Below, piece after piece: positions 1 through 9,978 of a stretch of DNA of 64,000 nucleotides. A program made the position numbers and the translations under genes. The stretch's first letter is position 1. Every line of letters starts with the position of its first letter. The DNA comes from Kocuria palustris (GTDB taxonomy: Bacteria; Actinomycetota; Actinomycetes; Actinomycetales; Micrococcaceae), in assembly GCF_016907795.1 (NCBI RefSeq), contig NZ_JAFBCR010000001.1:1116001-1180000 (forward strand). The letters are read 5' to 3'. Below the pieces are notes generated by a model, which saw nothing but the letters and a program-made list of their open reading frames with translations, did no database searches and had not been told where the DNA came from.

Positions 1-441
1 CCGACCGCCCAGGTCGATCCGGCTCAGCGCGGGGCGCAGACCGGTGCCGGGCAGGTGCCGCTGCGGCACCACGATCCGCGTCCCCAGACCCTTGCCCTCC
101 CCCATCTCCGGCTCCAGGACTCCCACGAAGGAGCGCTGGAAGTCGCCGTGGGTGCCGATGGCCGCGGCGGCGTCGCGGTGCGACCAGAACTCGGTGACTC
201 CGGCCCGCTCGAAGACCGCGTTGCCCATGTAGTGGTCGTAGTGGGCGTGGGTGTTCAGCACCACGAGCGGCAGCTGGGTCACCGTGCGCACGGCCTCGAG
301 GATCTCGCGCCCCTGCCGCGGCCCGGCGCCGGTGTCGATCACGAGCGCGCGCGAGGACCCCACGACCAGGCCCGAGTTCAGGCGCCAGTTCTCCGTGGTG
401 ATGACATGGATGTCGTCGCCGACTTCGCTGAGGGAGCTCAC
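1..441 (-). CDS. MBL-fold metallo-hydrolase (N-terminal part, runs off the left edge)
   Basis: The first 147 codons of a metallo-beta-lactamase-fold hydrolase are present; the C-terminal part lies outside the window. The zinc-binding signature H-A-H-Y-D-H (the HxHxDH motif) sits after the strand LPLVVLN, preceded by a typical VIDTGAGPRQGREIL strand and helix. The substrate cannot be told from the N-terminus; the family includes glyoxalase II-like thioesterases and lactonases. I chose the GTG at 441 because a TACGCT -10 box ends six bases upstream and there is no Shine-Dalgarno sequence, which fits a leaderless message. The gene is divergent from gluQ, whose start is only 48 bp away. Confidence 0.85.
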   Translation of the reverse strand, partial: MSSLSEVGDDIHVITTENWRLNSGLVVGSSRALVIDTGAGPRQGREILEAVRTVTQLPLVVLNTHAHYDHYMGNAVFERAGVTEFWSHRDAAAAIGTHGDFQRSFVGVLEPEMGEGKGLGTRIVVPQRHLPGTGLRPALSRIDLGGR

Positions 442-447
442 CCATCC

Positions 448-453
448 AGCGTA
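448..453 (-). promoter_or_regulatory. -10 box for the MBL-fold gene (leaderless)
   Basis: Read on the minus strand the hexamer is TACGCT and six bases separate it from the GTG at 441. Transcription would therefore begin at or next to the start codon. No clear -35 is visible. Confidence 0.45.
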
Positions 454-475
454 CGGTGCCGCACCGCGCGTGGCC

Positions 476-481
476 TACGGT
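476..481 (+). promoter_or_regulatory. -10 box for gluQ (leaderless)
   Basis: TACGGT lies seven bases before the ATG at 489, with no ribosome binding site between. It is a near mirror of the -10 of the divergent hydrolase gene about 25 bp away. Confidence 0.4.
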
Positions 482-488
482 GGTGGCC

Positions 489-1415
489 ATGCTGAGCCGC
501 GGATCCGGGCGCTACGCGCCCTCCCCCTCCGGGGACCTCCACCTGGGCAACCTGCGCACCGCCGTGCTGGCCTGGGCGATCGCCCGCGCCGACGGCCGCG
601 GGTTCGCGCTGCGCTTCGAGGACCTCGACCGCGTCAAGGAGGGCGCGGCCGAGCGCCAGCTCGAGGACCTGGCCGCGATAGGCCTGGACTGGCAGGAGCC
701 CGTGCTCGTGCAGTCGCAGCGGATCCCGGCGCACCTCCAGGCCGTCGACAGGCTGCGCGAGCGCGATCTGGTCTACGAGTGCTTCTGCACGCGCCGCGAG
801 ATCCGCGAGGAGATCGAGGCCTCAGGCGGCGCGCCGCACGGGGCGCCGGGGGCCTATCCGGGCACCTGCCGCGATCTGACGCCCGCCCAGCGCGATGCCC
901 GCCGCGCCGAGCGCCCGGCCGCGCTGCGACTGCGCGCCCAGACGGATTCTGCGACCGTCCGCGACCGCCTGCTGGGCGAGCACACCGCTGCCGTCGACGA
1001 CTTCGTTCTCGTGCGCAACGACGGCCGCCCCGCCTACAACCTCGCGGTCGTCGTCGACGACGCCCATCAGGGCGTCGATCAGGTGGTGCGCGGCGACGAC
1101 CTGCTGTCCTCCGCGCCCAGGCAGGCCCATCTGGCGCAGCTGCTCGGGCTGCCCGAGCCGCAGTGGATCCACGTCCCCCTCGTGCTCAATCCCGACGGCG
1201 ACCGCCTGGCCAAGCGCGACGGCGCCGTGAGCCTGGCGGACCTGCGCGGCCTGGGCGTGGGGCCGGGTGAGGCGATGGGCTGGATCGGAGCCTCCCTGGG
1301 GCTCGGCGACAACATCCGCACGGCTTCCGATGTGCTCCAGCGCTTCGACGAGGTGCGCCTGGACCAGGGCCCCTGGATCCTGGACCCCCCGCGCCGGGCC
1401 GCCGAGACCGGCTGA
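489..1415 (+). CDS. gluQ: glutamyl-Q tRNA(Asp) synthetase
   Basis: A 308-residue glutamyl-tRNA synthetase paralogue without the anticodon-binding domain. Family members attach glutamate to queuosine in the anticodon of tRNA(Asp). Class I signatures are present: HLGN at residues 18-21 (the HIGH motif) and AKRD at 241-244 (replacing KMSKS). The GluQ-type zinc site is complete: C98-x-C100, Y123 and C127. Full length for the family (about 290-310). In-frame codons exist 33 bases upstream, but the conserved protein begins at the ATG at 489 (MLSRGSGRYAPSPSG), which is also where the predicted transcript starts. No queuosine synthesis genes are in view. Confidence 0.93.
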   Translation: MLSRGSGRYAPSPSGDLHLGNLRTAVLAWAIARADGRGFALRFEDLDRVKEGAAERQLEDLAAIGLDWQEPVLVQSQRIPAHLQAVDRLRERDLVYECFCTRREIREEIEASGGAPHGAPGAYPGTCRDLTPAQRDARRAERPAALRLRAQTDSATVRDRLLGEHTAAVDDFVLVRNDGRPAYNLAVVVDDAHQGVDQVVRGDDLLSSAPRQAHLAQLLGLPEPQWIHVPLVLNPDGDRLAKRDGAVSLADLRGLGVGPGEAMGWIGASLGLGDNIRTASDVLQRFDEVRLDQGPWILDPPRRAAETG

Positions 1416-1759
1416 GCGACGCCCCGACACCACCTGGACACAACCTGTCAAGCATTTCATCGCCCCAGGTCAGAGCGGCATATCTGCGTCATATCGGGGG
1501 GGCGCTGAGCGACCTTCCCGTATCCTTTCAGTCGTTTTGTCCGCGCTTGGGCGCTGCCTCGCACTCGCCCACCGCGGTCCGGGCTGCTGCTCTTCCGCAG
1601 CCCGACCCGCAGGACCGCACGATCTCGCGCGACCCGCTTGAGCGGCCCCGCTGCCCCGCAACCCCCGCACTTCCCGCACTTCCCGATTCGGAGAACACGC
1701 CCGGACGATCGATGGACGCCGCTGCGCGCCCCATCCGCACCGAGGCGGAGAGGAACCCC
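1416..1759 (+). other. 344-bp intergenic region / putative putP leader
   Basis: No gene or RNA family is recognisable here. Weak landmarks: a TATCCT hexamer at about 1518-1523 that could be a -10, a seven-base hairpin (GGGCTGC pairing with GCAGCCC) near 1578-1600, and a short direct repeat CGCACTTCC/CGCACTTCC near 1665-1685. If the TATCCT is used, putP would have a leader of roughly 230 bases. Confidence 0.3.
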
Positions 1760-3460
1760 ATGATCGAAGCAGGATCCGGCTTCTGGTGGATGATGGCCGC
1801 CATCGCCCTGTACTTCCTGGCGATGGTCGGCATAGGCCTCTGGGCGTCCACGCGCACCAATGACAAGGACGACTACATGATCGGCGGGCGCGATCTGCCC
1901 GCCCCGGTCGCCGCGCTGTCCGCCGGCGCCTCCGACATGTCCGGCTGGCTGCTCATGGGCCTGCCCGGAGCGCTCTACCTCGGCGGCATGGCACAGTCCT
2001 GGATCGCCATCGGCCTGACGTTGGGCGCTTGGGTCAACTGGAAGGTCGTGGCCCCGCGACTGCGCCTGTTCACCGAGCAGTATGGCAATGCCATCACCCT
2101 CCCCTCCTACTTCGGCAACCGCCTGGTGCGCGGCGGCCGGATGCTGCGGGTGGTCTCGGGACTGGTCATCCTCATCTTCTTCACGTTCTACATCTCCTCC
2201 GGCATGGTCGCCGGCGGCAACTTCGCGGCGGCCTCGTTCGGCGGTGCCCTCGAGGAGAGCTTCGGCTGGTCCAACAGCGAGACCTACCTGATCGGCATGC
2301 TGGTCATCGCCGCGGTCACGATCCTCTACACGCTGATCGGCGGATTCCTGGGCGCCAGCTTCACCGACTTCGTGCAGGGCACCCTGATGTTCCTGGCCCT
2401 GCTGGCGGTGCCCGTCGTGACCATGATCATCGCCGGCGGCCCGGCGACCATCGTCCAGCGCGTGGACGAGGTTCACCCCGGCGCCTGGAACCTCTTCGAC
2501 TGGAGCGCGGCCGGCGGCGTCATCGGCGCGATCTCGCTGTTCGCCTGGTTCCTCGGCTACTTCGGCCAGCCGCACATCCTGGTGCGCTTCATGGCCCTGC
2601 GCAGCCACCACGAGGCCGTCTCCGGGCGCCGCTGGAACATCGTGTGGATGGCCCTGTGCGTGATCGGCGCGATCCTCACCGCCCTGTTCGCGATCCCGCT
2701 GGTGGAGCGCGGACGCGTGAGCCTCACCAACTCGGAGACTGCCGAGACCGTGTTCCTGGACTCCGCGATCGGCCTGTTCCCGGCGTTCGTGGCCGGGCTC
2801 GTGCTGGCCGCCGTGCTCGCCGCGATCATGTCCACGCTGTCCTCGCAGCTCGTGGTCACCGCCTCCGCGTTCGTGGAGGACCTCATGCTGCTGCTGCGCC
2901 GCCGCCCTCTGACCGGCCGCTCGTCGCTGTGGGTCTCCCGCGCCGCCGTGTTCGTCGTGGCGGTCGTCGCCGCGCTCATGGCCCTGAACCCGTCCGAATC
3001 GATCCTGGCCCTGGTCGGCTTCGCCTGGGCCGGCTTCGGCGCGGCCTTCGGCCCGATCGTGCTGCTGTCGCTGTACTGGAAGAAGCTCACCGGCTACGGC
3101 GCCACCGCCTCCATGGTGGTCGGCGCGGCCGTCGTGCTGATCTGGCCCTCGACCCCGTGGGCGGATCTGTACGAGATCATCCCTGGCTTCGCCGCCGCGC
3201 TCATCGTGGCCGTGCTGGTCTCCCTGGCCACCTACAGCAACGAGCCGGGCATCGACGACCACTTCGACGCCGCCGTCGCCCGCTCCCGCGAGGGCCTGCC
3301 GGAGGACGACTCCGAGCTCGAAGCTCCCCGTGCCGCAGGTGCGGCCTCGGCGCCGGCCCAGGCCGGTGCGAGCTCTGCTCAGGACGCGGACGGCTCCGCT
3401 CGGGCCACCGGCGCCGCCGAGGGCGGCACCCCGCCCGCACCGTGGGCGCACAACGGCTGA
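1760..3460 (+). CDS. putP: sodium/proline symporter
   Basis: A 566-residue sodium:solute symporter of the PutP subfamily, importing proline with Na+. The first helix (residues about 7-26) is followed by the DDYMIGGRDLPAPVAALSAGASDMSGW segment diagnostic of PutP; further downstream GYFGQPHILVRFMAL is also PutP-typical. Around 13 hydrophobic segments can be counted. A hydrophilic Ala/Ser-rich C-terminal tail of about 60 residues extends past the usual length (about 500). The ATG at 1760 follows an AGAGGA ribosome binding site; in-frame upstream codons encode low-complexity sequence and are rejected. proC, which makes proline, lies 23 kb away. Ends at a strong terminator. Confidence 0.93.
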   Translation: MIEAGSGFWWMMAAIALYFLAMVGIGLWASTRTNDKDDYMIGGRDLPAPVAALSAGASDMSGWLLMGLPGALYLGGMAQSWIAIGLTLGAWVNWKVVAPRLRLFTEQYGNAITLPSYFGNRLVRGGRMLRVVSGLVILIFFTFYISSGMVAGGNFAAASFGGALEESFGWSNSETYLIGMLVIAAVTILYTLIGGFLGASFTDFVQGTLMFLALLAVPVVTMIIAGGPATIVQRVDEVHPGAWNLFDWSAAGGVIGAISLFAWFLGYFGQPHILVRFMALRSHHEAVSGRRWNIVWMALCVIGAILTALFAIPLVERGRVSLTNSETAETVFLDSAIGLFPAFVAGLVLAAVLAAIMSTLSSQLVVTASAFVEDLMLLLRRRPLTGRSSLWVSRAAVFVVAVVAALMALNPSESILALVGFAWAGFGAAFGPIVLLSLYWKKLTGYGATASMVVGAAVVLIWPSTPWADLYEIIPGFAAALIVAVLVSLATYSNEPGIDDHFDAAVARSREGLPEDDSELEAPRAAGAASAPAQAGASSAQDADGSARATGAAEGGTPPAPWAHNG

Positions 3461-3483
3461 GCGATCCAGCTGCGCTGAAGCCT

Positions 3484-3523
3484 CAGGGGGCCCGGGACGA
3501 TGAGCATCGTCCCGGGCCCCCTG
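3484..3523. terminator. bidirectional terminator between putP and hrpB
   Basis: A perfect 19-bp inverted repeat (3484-3502 with 3505-3523; the innermost pairs will open to form the loop) lies between the convergent ends of putP and hrpB. There is no T-run, as is usual in actinobacteria. Confidence 0.8.
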
Positions 3524-3572
3524 TCCGACTCCGGGCCAGGTCCCGGCAGAGCCTCCCGCGCCGCTGCCGGCT

Positions 3573-6266
3573 TCAGCCGCGCCGACGGGTCCTGGCGGTG
3601 GCCTGGGCGGCCCACGGGTCCTCCGGCCACGGGTGCTTGGGATAGCGCCCGCGCATCTCGGCGCGGACCTGGCGGTACGGCCCGTCCCAGAACGAGGCCA
3701 GATCGGCCGTGATCGCCAGCTCCCGCCCGGCCGGGGAGAGCAGGTGGAAGAGCACCGGCAGACGACCGTCGAGCAGCCGGGGCGACTCCGCCAGGCCGAA
3801 GCACTCCTGGAGCTTGACCCGCACGATCGGCTGCGGGACCTGCCCGCGCCCGCTGCCGGCCTGCTCCTCCTGGTCGGTGAGCGCGACCTCCTCGGACTCC
3901 CACTGCTGCGGCCACAGGATCCGGTGCGAGGCGCCCGATGGCACGGCCAGCCGCTGCGGGGCCAGGTCCTCGAAGCGCGAGGCCTCCGGCCAGGGCAGCA
4001 GCCGTCGCAGAGCCGAGACGGTGTCGATCGAGCGCACCGAGGCCCCTCGTGCCAGCGCCGCGAGCTCCGGGCCGAGCCAGACCTGCGCCTGGGCTCCCAG
4101 GGAGTCGTCGTCCATGGCCGGCCAGGGCCCGCCCAGGTGCCGGTGGCAGGCCGCCATCCGAGCGCGCAGCTGCAGCGCCTGCTCGGACATCTCCAGCAGC
4201 GCCGGGCCCTGCTCCTCGAGCGCACGGCCGATCGCCTCGGCGGCCTGCTCGGGGTCCGGGCGCGCCGGGGTGGCCGCGAGCTCGATGGCCCCCAGCGACT
4301 CGACGTCGCGAGCCCTGGCCCGCCCGTCGACGAAGCGCACGGACAGCTCGCGCCGGTGCAGTCGACCCGCGGCGCGCTCGGCCGTGGCCCGCTCCAGCCC
4401 GGCGGCAGCGCGGATCAGGGCCCCGGTGCCCGCGGCGGCCGAGGCCTGCGAGCGCGTGACATCGGCGACGGCCAGCCACTGCTCGTGGACCAGCGGGGAC
4501 TCGCGAGGCAGGCCGGCGCGGGTCCCCGAGGCCAGCAGCCACTGCTCGCCGCGCTCATCCATCCGCCGGGCGATCCGCTCGGGGAAGGCCAGGCCCACCA
4601 CCAGCCCGAGGACCTCCTGGGCATCGGCAGGGGCGTGAGCGGCGGGCTCTCGGCTCGCCTCGGGATCGGCTCGTCGCCGCTGCGGCTCGGGGCCAGGCGA
4701 CTCGCCCGACGGCTCCACAGCCGTTCCCGCGATCAGCGAGCGCAGCCGTCGAGCCTCGGCCTGCCAGCGCCGGGAGCCCGGATGCTGCCCGCGGCGCAGC
4801 TCGCGCAGCAGACCGGCGAGGTCGCCGTCGGGGGCCCGGTGGTCGTCGGCGACGGCCGCCACGATCTCGGCGGCCGTGGACTCCTCCACCGACTGTGCGC
4901 CGACGAGCAGAGCGCGGCCCCAGCGCGGATCCAGCGGCAGCCCCGCCAGGCGGCGGCCGACGGCAGTGGGACGCAGGTCCTCGTCGAGGGCCTCCAGCGA
5001 GCGCAGCGTGCGGTGAGCATCGGCCAGGGCCCGGGGCGCAGGCGGATCCAGCAGGGCCATGCCCTTGCCTCCCGGGGCTCCCCAGCAGGACAGCACGAGT
5101 GCTGCGGAGGTCAGATCGGCCGTGCGGATCTCCGGGACGGCGCGCTCGGGCATGGCCGCCCACGCCGACTCGTCGTAGCAGCGCACGACCGCTCCGGGAC
5201 CGGTGCGCGCGGCACGGCCCGCCCGCTGCCGTCCCGAGGCCCGAGAGGCCGAGACCGTGACGAGCCCGGACATGCGGCGCACCGCGTCCCTGCGCGGCTC
5301 GCGCGAGAGACCGGCATCGATCACCAGGCGCACTCCGGGCACCGTCAGCGAGGACTCGGCCAGGGCCGTGGAGACAACGATCCGGGGGCGGCCGTCCGGC
5401 TCGCGCCCGGCCACCGCGAGGTTCTGCTCGTGCGCGGGGATGCGCCCATGCAGCTCGAGCACCTCGGCCTCCGAGAGCTCCCGGAGCCGAGCAGCCACGT
5501 GGGAGACCTCCCCGGCTCCGGGCAGGAAGACGAGGGCGTCGAGGCCAGGGTCCTGGGCCAGGCCGCGCTCGTGCTCCCGATGCGCCGTGCGGGCCACGTG
5601 GTCCAGGAACTCCCGCCGCACGCCGCGCTCGTCGAGCCGCGGCCCCGTCCCCGGAGCCCAGCGGACCTCGAGGGGGTGCTCGACCGCCCGGCTGTCCACG
5701 AGCGGGACCTCGTCCAGCCCGAGCGCCTGCCCGATCAGGTCGCGGAAGGATCCGGCGTCGAGGGTGGCGGACATGACGATCAGGGCCAGGTCCTCGCGCA
5801 GCTGCCGCAGCTCCAGGACCATGCCCAGCAGCAGGTCGATCTCCAGGCCGCGCTCGTGGACCTCGTCGAGCACGATCGCTCGGGTCCCGCTCAGCTCCGG
5901 GTCCGCCAGCAGGCGCCCGATCAGCACGCCCGGGGTCACGAACTCGATGGCGGTCCCCGAGCCGACCTCGCGCTGCCCGCGCACGGTGAGCCCGGACAGC
6001 TCGCCGAGCCTCGTTCCGCTCAGCTGGGCCAGCCGCTGGGCCGCGGCCCCCGCGGCCACCCGCCGCGGCTGCACGACGACGACCCTGCTGCGCGCATCCG
6101 CCCCGAGCTCGAGGGCCGCCGCCGGCGGGGCGAGCGTGGTCTTGCCGGTGCCCGGAGGCGCCTCCACGACGGCGACTCCGTGGCCGGCCAGCGCCGCCCG
6201 CAGCCGCGGGACGGCCTGCGCGAAGGGCAGGTCCGCGCCGAGGCGCTCGAGGTCCAGATCCATCAT
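3573..6266 (-). CDS. hrpB: ATP-dependent helicase HrpB (DEAH/DExH family)
   Basis: An 897-residue DEAH-type RNA-helicase-like protein. Walker A is APPGTGKTT at residues 36-44, motif II is DEVH at 134-137 (the VLDEVHERGLEID form typical of HrpB/HrpA), and motif III SAT is at 166-168. Motif VI (SGRQRAGRAARTGPG) and the HrpB C-terminal domain follow. E. coli HrpB is about 810 residues; its cellular role is poorly defined. Start: tandem ATG codons at 6266 and 6263 preceded by GGGAG; an upstream extension would run into the divergent menB start and encodes non-homologous sequence. A very long opposite-strand open frame here is a codon-bias shadow. Confidence 0.92.
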   Translation of the reverse strand: MMDLDLERLGADLPFAQAVPRLRAALAGHGVAVVEAPPGTGKTTLAPPAAALELGADARSRVVVVQPRRVAAGAAAQRLAQLSGTRLGELSGLTVRGQREVGSGTAIEFVTPGVLIGRLLADPELSGTRAIVLDEVHERGLEIDLLLGMVLELRQLREDLALIVMSATLDAGSFRDLIGQALGLDEVPLVDSRAVEHPLEVRWAPGTGPRLDERGVRREFLDHVARTAHREHERGLAQDPGLDALVFLPGAGEVSHVAARLRELSEAEVLELHGRIPAHEQNLAVAGREPDGRPRIVVSTALAESSLTVPGVRLVIDAGLSREPRRDAVRRMSGLVTVSASRASGRQRAGRAARTGPGAVVRCYDESAWAAMPERAVPEIRTADLTSAALVLSCWGAPGGKGMALLDPPAPRALADAHRTLRSLEALDEDLRPTAVGRRLAGLPLDPRWGRALLVGAQSVEESTAAEIVAAVADDHRAPDGDLAGLLRELRRGQHPGSRRWQAEARRLRSLIAGTAVEPSGESPGPEPQRRRADPEASREPAAHAPADAQEVLGLVVGLAFPERIARRMDERGEQWLLASGTRAGLPRESPLVHEQWLAVADVTRSQASAAAGTGALIRAAAGLERATAERAAGRLHRRELSVRFVDGRARARDVESLGAIELAATPARPDPEQAAEAIGRALEEQGPALLEMSEQALQLRARMAACHRHLGGPWPAMDDDSLGAQAQVWLGPELAALARGASVRSIDTVSALRRLLPWPEASRFEDLAPQRLAVPSGASHRILWPQQWESEEVALTDQEEQAGSGRGQVPQPIVRVKLQECFGLAESPRLLDGRLPVLFHLLSPAGRELAITADLASFWDGPYRQVRAEMRGRYPKHPWPEDPWAAQATARTRRRG

Positions 6267-6330
6267 CCGGCCAGTCTCCCATCTGCCGTGCGGCAGCAGC
6301 TCCGCGGGCGTCGACGGCCCCAGCGGGCCC

Positions 6331-6359
6331 GTTCCGGCGTCGGCGAGCGCTCGTAGACT
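6331..6359 (+). promoter_or_regulatory. menB promoter (leaderless)
   Basis: TAGACT at 6354-6359 ends seven bases before the GTG of menB, and GTTCCG at 6331-6336 sits 17 bases further up as a possible -35. No ribosome binding site lies between, so menB mRNA is probably leaderless. Confidence 0.5.
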
Positions 6360-6366
6360 GGCCGCT

Positions 6367-7332
<966 letters not shown>

Positions 7333-7337
7333 TCCCC

Positions 7338-8597
7338 GTGGCGGACACCTCCTCTGCGGAGCAGGAGCTGCCCGGTCGCGCGATGCCGGCGCCGCGCACC
7401 GCGGACCTGCCTTCGGACGCCGTTGTCCTCGACGGCCCTCAGGCCCTGCCCGGGCTCGGCGGTGCGGCCGGTCTGCTCGAGCGGCTCCGGGATGCGCTGT
7501 CGCGGCCCGGTCCGGCCGTCGTCGTCTCGACCTCGGGCTCGACCGGGCGCCCCAAGGCCACGGTGCTCGAGGCGCAGTCGCTGCGCGCCTCCGGACAGGC
7601 CACAGCCGTGCGCACCGGCGGGCACGGCCAGTGGCTGCTGTGCCTGCCCGCGCACTACGTGGCCGGTGTCCAGGTCCTGGCCCGATCGGCACTTGCAGGG
7701 ACCGAGCCGGTGATCATGGACGACGGACCCTTCCGCGCCGAGGCCTTCGCGGGCGCCGCCGAGAGGATGACGGGCGAGGTCCGGCACGTCTCGCTCGTGC
7801 CGACCCAGCTCTCCCGACTGGTCGAGGTCGCAGACGACCCGGCAGGCGGGCGCGCGGTGCGCCGGGCGCTGGCATCCTTCGACTCGGTGCTGCTCGGAGG
7901 CTCGGCGGCCTCGCGCGTGCTGCTCGAGCGCGCCCGCGCCCTGGGGGCCCGCGTGGCCACCACCTACGGGATGTCGGAGACTTGCGGCGGCTGCGTGTAC
8001 GACGGCCGACCGCTCGACGGCATCGAGGTCCGGATCGAGGCTTCGGAGGGGTCCTCGTCACCGGCTCCTGCGCAGGGCTGCGCCCCGCTGGCGCCCGAGG
8101 GATCCGGGCGGATCTGGCTCGGCGGGGCCGCGGTCACGACCGGCTACCTCGACGACGATGCCCAGACCGCCCGCCATGTCCGCCTGATCGACGGCCGGCG
8201 CTGGTACCGCACCGATGACCTCGGCACCTGGGACGGGCGGCTGCTGGAGATCGCCGGTCGCGCCGACGACGTCGTGGTCACCGGCGGGCTCAAGGTCTCG
8301 GCCGGCGTGGTGGCCCAGCAGCTGCTGCGCGATCCCGAGATCGAGCAGGCCGTCGTGCTCGGGGTGCCGGATCCGCAGTGGGGACAGGCCGTGGCCGCGC
8401 TCGTCGTCCCGCGCTCGAGCGCCCATCAGCGGGAGGAGACCGCGCTGCGGGAGCGGCTGTCCGCCGAGATCCGCTCAGCACTGGGCGCTGCGGCCGTTCC
8501 CAAGCGATGGCTCATCGCGGCGCAGATGCCCATGCTCGTCACCGGCAAGCCGGATCGGGCCGAGGTGCGCCGCCTGCTGGAGGGCGTCAGCGGCTGA
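7338..8597 (+). CDS. menE: o-succinylbenzoate-CoA ligase
   Basis: A 419-residue acyl-adenylate-forming ligase that makes o-succinylbenzoyl-CoA, the substrate of the MenB encoded immediately upstream. The AMP-binding loop STSGSTGRPK lies at residues 64-73, followed by TTYGMSETCGG (motif A5-like), the YRTDDLGTWDGRLLEIAGRADDVV hinge region, and a C-terminal TGKPDRAEVRR lysine motif. Somewhat short for the superfamily, as MenE usually is. The GTG at 7338 gives tight coupling to menB; a later ATG within RAMPAPRT is an alternative start. Confidence 0.92.
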   Translation: MADTSSAEQELPGRAMPAPRTADLPSDAVVLDGPQALPGLGGAAGLLERLRDALSRPGPAVVVSTSGSTGRPKATVLEAQSLRASGQATAVRTGGHGQWLLCLPAHYVAGVQVLARSALAGTEPVIMDDGPFRAEAFAGAAERMTGEVRHVSLVPTQLSRLVEVADDPAGGRAVRRALASFDSVLLGGSAASRVLLERARALGARVATTYGMSETCGGCVYDGRPLDGIEVRIEASEGSSSPAPAQGCAPLAPEGSGRIWLGGAAVTTGYLDDDAQTARHVRLIDGRRWYRTDDLGTWDGRLLEIAGRADDVVVTGGLKVSAGVVAQQLLRDPEIEQAVVLGVPDPQWGQAVAALVVPRSSAHQREETALRERLSAEIRSALGAAAVPKRWLIAAQMPMLVTGKPDRAEVRRLLEGVSG

Positions 8598-8671
8598 GCA
8601 GCGGTCGGGTCCGTCGGGTTCTCATGAAATGATGGGCCGGTTCACAGCCGTCGGCCGAGGAGGTCCTGTTC

Positions 8672-9553
8672 GTGGCTACACCTGCGCAGTGGGTCGAGGG
8701 CGCGCGCCTGCGCACCCTGCCCATGGCCCTGGCCCCGGTCATCGCCGGGACCGCCGCCGCCCAGTCCATGTGGGGCTCGGACGTGGTGCGCGCGCTGCTG
8801 GCCTTCGCCGTGGCGCTGCTGCTGCAGATCGGCGTGAACTACGCCAACGACTACTCGGACGGCATCAAGGGCACCGACGACGACCGCGTGGGCCCCATGC
8901 GCCTGGTCGGCTCCGGGGCCGCCGCACCACGGCAGGTGCTGGCTGCCGCGCTGGGCTGCTTCGTGCTGGCCATGGTGGCCGGCGTCGCCCTGGTGGCGCT
9001 GTCAGGCCAGTGGTGGTTCCTGGTGATCGGCGCCTCCGCGGTGCTGGCCGCCTGGGGCTACACCGGAGGCCCGTGGCCCTACGGCTACCGCGGGCTGGGC
9101 GATGCGGCGGTGTTCGTCTACTTCGGGCTCGTGGCCGTGCTGTGCACCGCCATGACCCAGGCCGGCGAGCTGAACCTGCAGGCCTGGATCGCCGCCGTGG
9201 CCACGGGACTGTTCGCCTGCGCGCTGCTGATGGCCAACAACATCCGCGACATCCCCGGCGACCAGGAGGTCGGCAAGCGCACCCTGGCCGTGCGGCTGGG
9301 CGATCGCTGGGCCCGCGTGGTCTTCACCGCCGAGCTCGGGCTGGCCTTCGCGCTGCATGTGTTCCTGCTCCCGCAGAACCCGTGGTTCCTGCTGGTGCTG
9401 CTGGCGGCCCCGCTGGCGATCATGGCCGCGCGCACCGTGCTGGGTGCCACCGAGCGCACCGCGCTGATCCCGGTGCTCAAGCAGTGCGGGATCCTCAACC
9501 TCGTGTGGTCCGTGCTGTTCCTCATCGCCGTGGTGGCGCACCAGAGCCTGTGA
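8672..9553 (+). CDS. menA: 1,4-dihydroxy-2-naphthoate polyprenyltransferase
   Basis: A 293-residue UbiA-family membrane prenyltransferase that attaches the polyprenyl tail to DHNA, making demethylmenaquinone. The Mg-prenyl-diphosphate motif NDYSDGIKGTDDD spans residues 59-71 in the loop after the second helix; a second aspartate motif (NNIRDIPGDQEVGKRT) follows. About eight hydrophobic segments. The GTG at 8672 has a strong GAGGAGG ribosome binding site eight bases upstream. With menB and menE this gives three menaquinone genes here; menC, menD, menF and menG lie elsewhere. Confidence 0.94.
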   Translation: MATPAQWVEGARLRTLPMALAPVIAGTAAAQSMWGSDVVRALLAFAVALLLQIGVNYANDYSDGIKGTDDDRVGPMRLVGSGAAAPRQVLAAALGCFVLAMVAGVALVALSGQWWFLVIGASAVLAAWGYTGGPWPYGYRGLGDAAVFVYFGLVAVLCTAMTQAGELNLQAWIAAVATGLFACALLMANNIRDIPGDQEVGKRTLAVRLGDRWARVVFTAELGLAFALHVFLLPQNPWFLLVLLAAPLAIMAARTVLGATERTALIPVLKQCGILNLVWSVLFLIAVVAHQSL

Positions 9554-9593
9554 GGCAGGCGGCCCTGCGTTCAGGGCCTCAGCGGCCGCGTTC

Positions 9594-9623
9594 AGGGGCC
9601 CGGGCTGGTGCGCCCGGGCCCCT
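9594..9623. terminator. terminator between menA and the DUF4229 gene
   Basis: A perfect 12-bp GC stem (9594-9605 with 9612-9623) with a six-base loop sits between two convergent genes and can serve both. Confidence 0.75.
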
Positions 9624-9632
9624 TCCGCATCC

Positions 9633-9926
9633 TCAGGGAAGGTCGTCCTCGCCGCGGCTGCGGCGGTAGGCGTCGGCCTCGGCGTCCTCGTCCCGGGTGT
9701 CGCGCAGGCGCTCTCGGCTGCGGGGCTTGGGCGAGCGCGAGATCGCGCGGTTGAGGTCCTCGCTCGCGGCGATGTGCAGCTTGGGGAAGAAGAGATAGCA
9801 CACCGCGAACGCCACGATCACGGCGGCGATGCCGGAGAAGATCAGACCGAGGTCCAGTGCCATGAACAGCACGAACGCGACGGCGAGGATGGCCAGGCGC
9901 AGGGCGGAGTACTTCAGGAAGTTCAC
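9633..9926 (-). CDS. DUF4229 membrane protein
   Basis: A 97-residue protein with two adjacent hydrophobic segments (about residues 6-25 and 28-48) and a charged tail rich in Arg, Asp and Glu (residues 55-97). It matches the actinobacterial DUF4229 family, which often sits beside menA; no function is known to me. A TAGGAT -10-like box lies 12 bases before the ATG, which would leave a leader of only a few bases. Convergent with menA across a terminator. Confidence 0.75.
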   Translation of the reverse strand: MNFLKYSALRLAILAVAFVLFMALDLGLIFSGIAAVIVAFAVCYLFFPKLHIAASEDLNRAISRSPKPRSRERLRDTRDEDAEADAYRRSRGEDDLP

Positions 9927-9978
9927 CGGAGCATCCTACGGCCCGCCCCTGGATGCGGCCTCCGCGCGCGCACGGGCA

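Noticed and set aside
1457-4225. A 922-codon open frame on the minus strand over putP and the hrpB end
   Set aside because: It is low-complexity (Arg, Gly, His, Asp, Gln), overlaps two clear genes out of frame, and arises from the third-position GC bias of the real genes.
3633-6356. A 907-codon open frame on the plus strand opposite hrpB
   Set aside because: It has no recognisable motif and is the mirror of a strongly biased real gene that carries all its helicase motifs.
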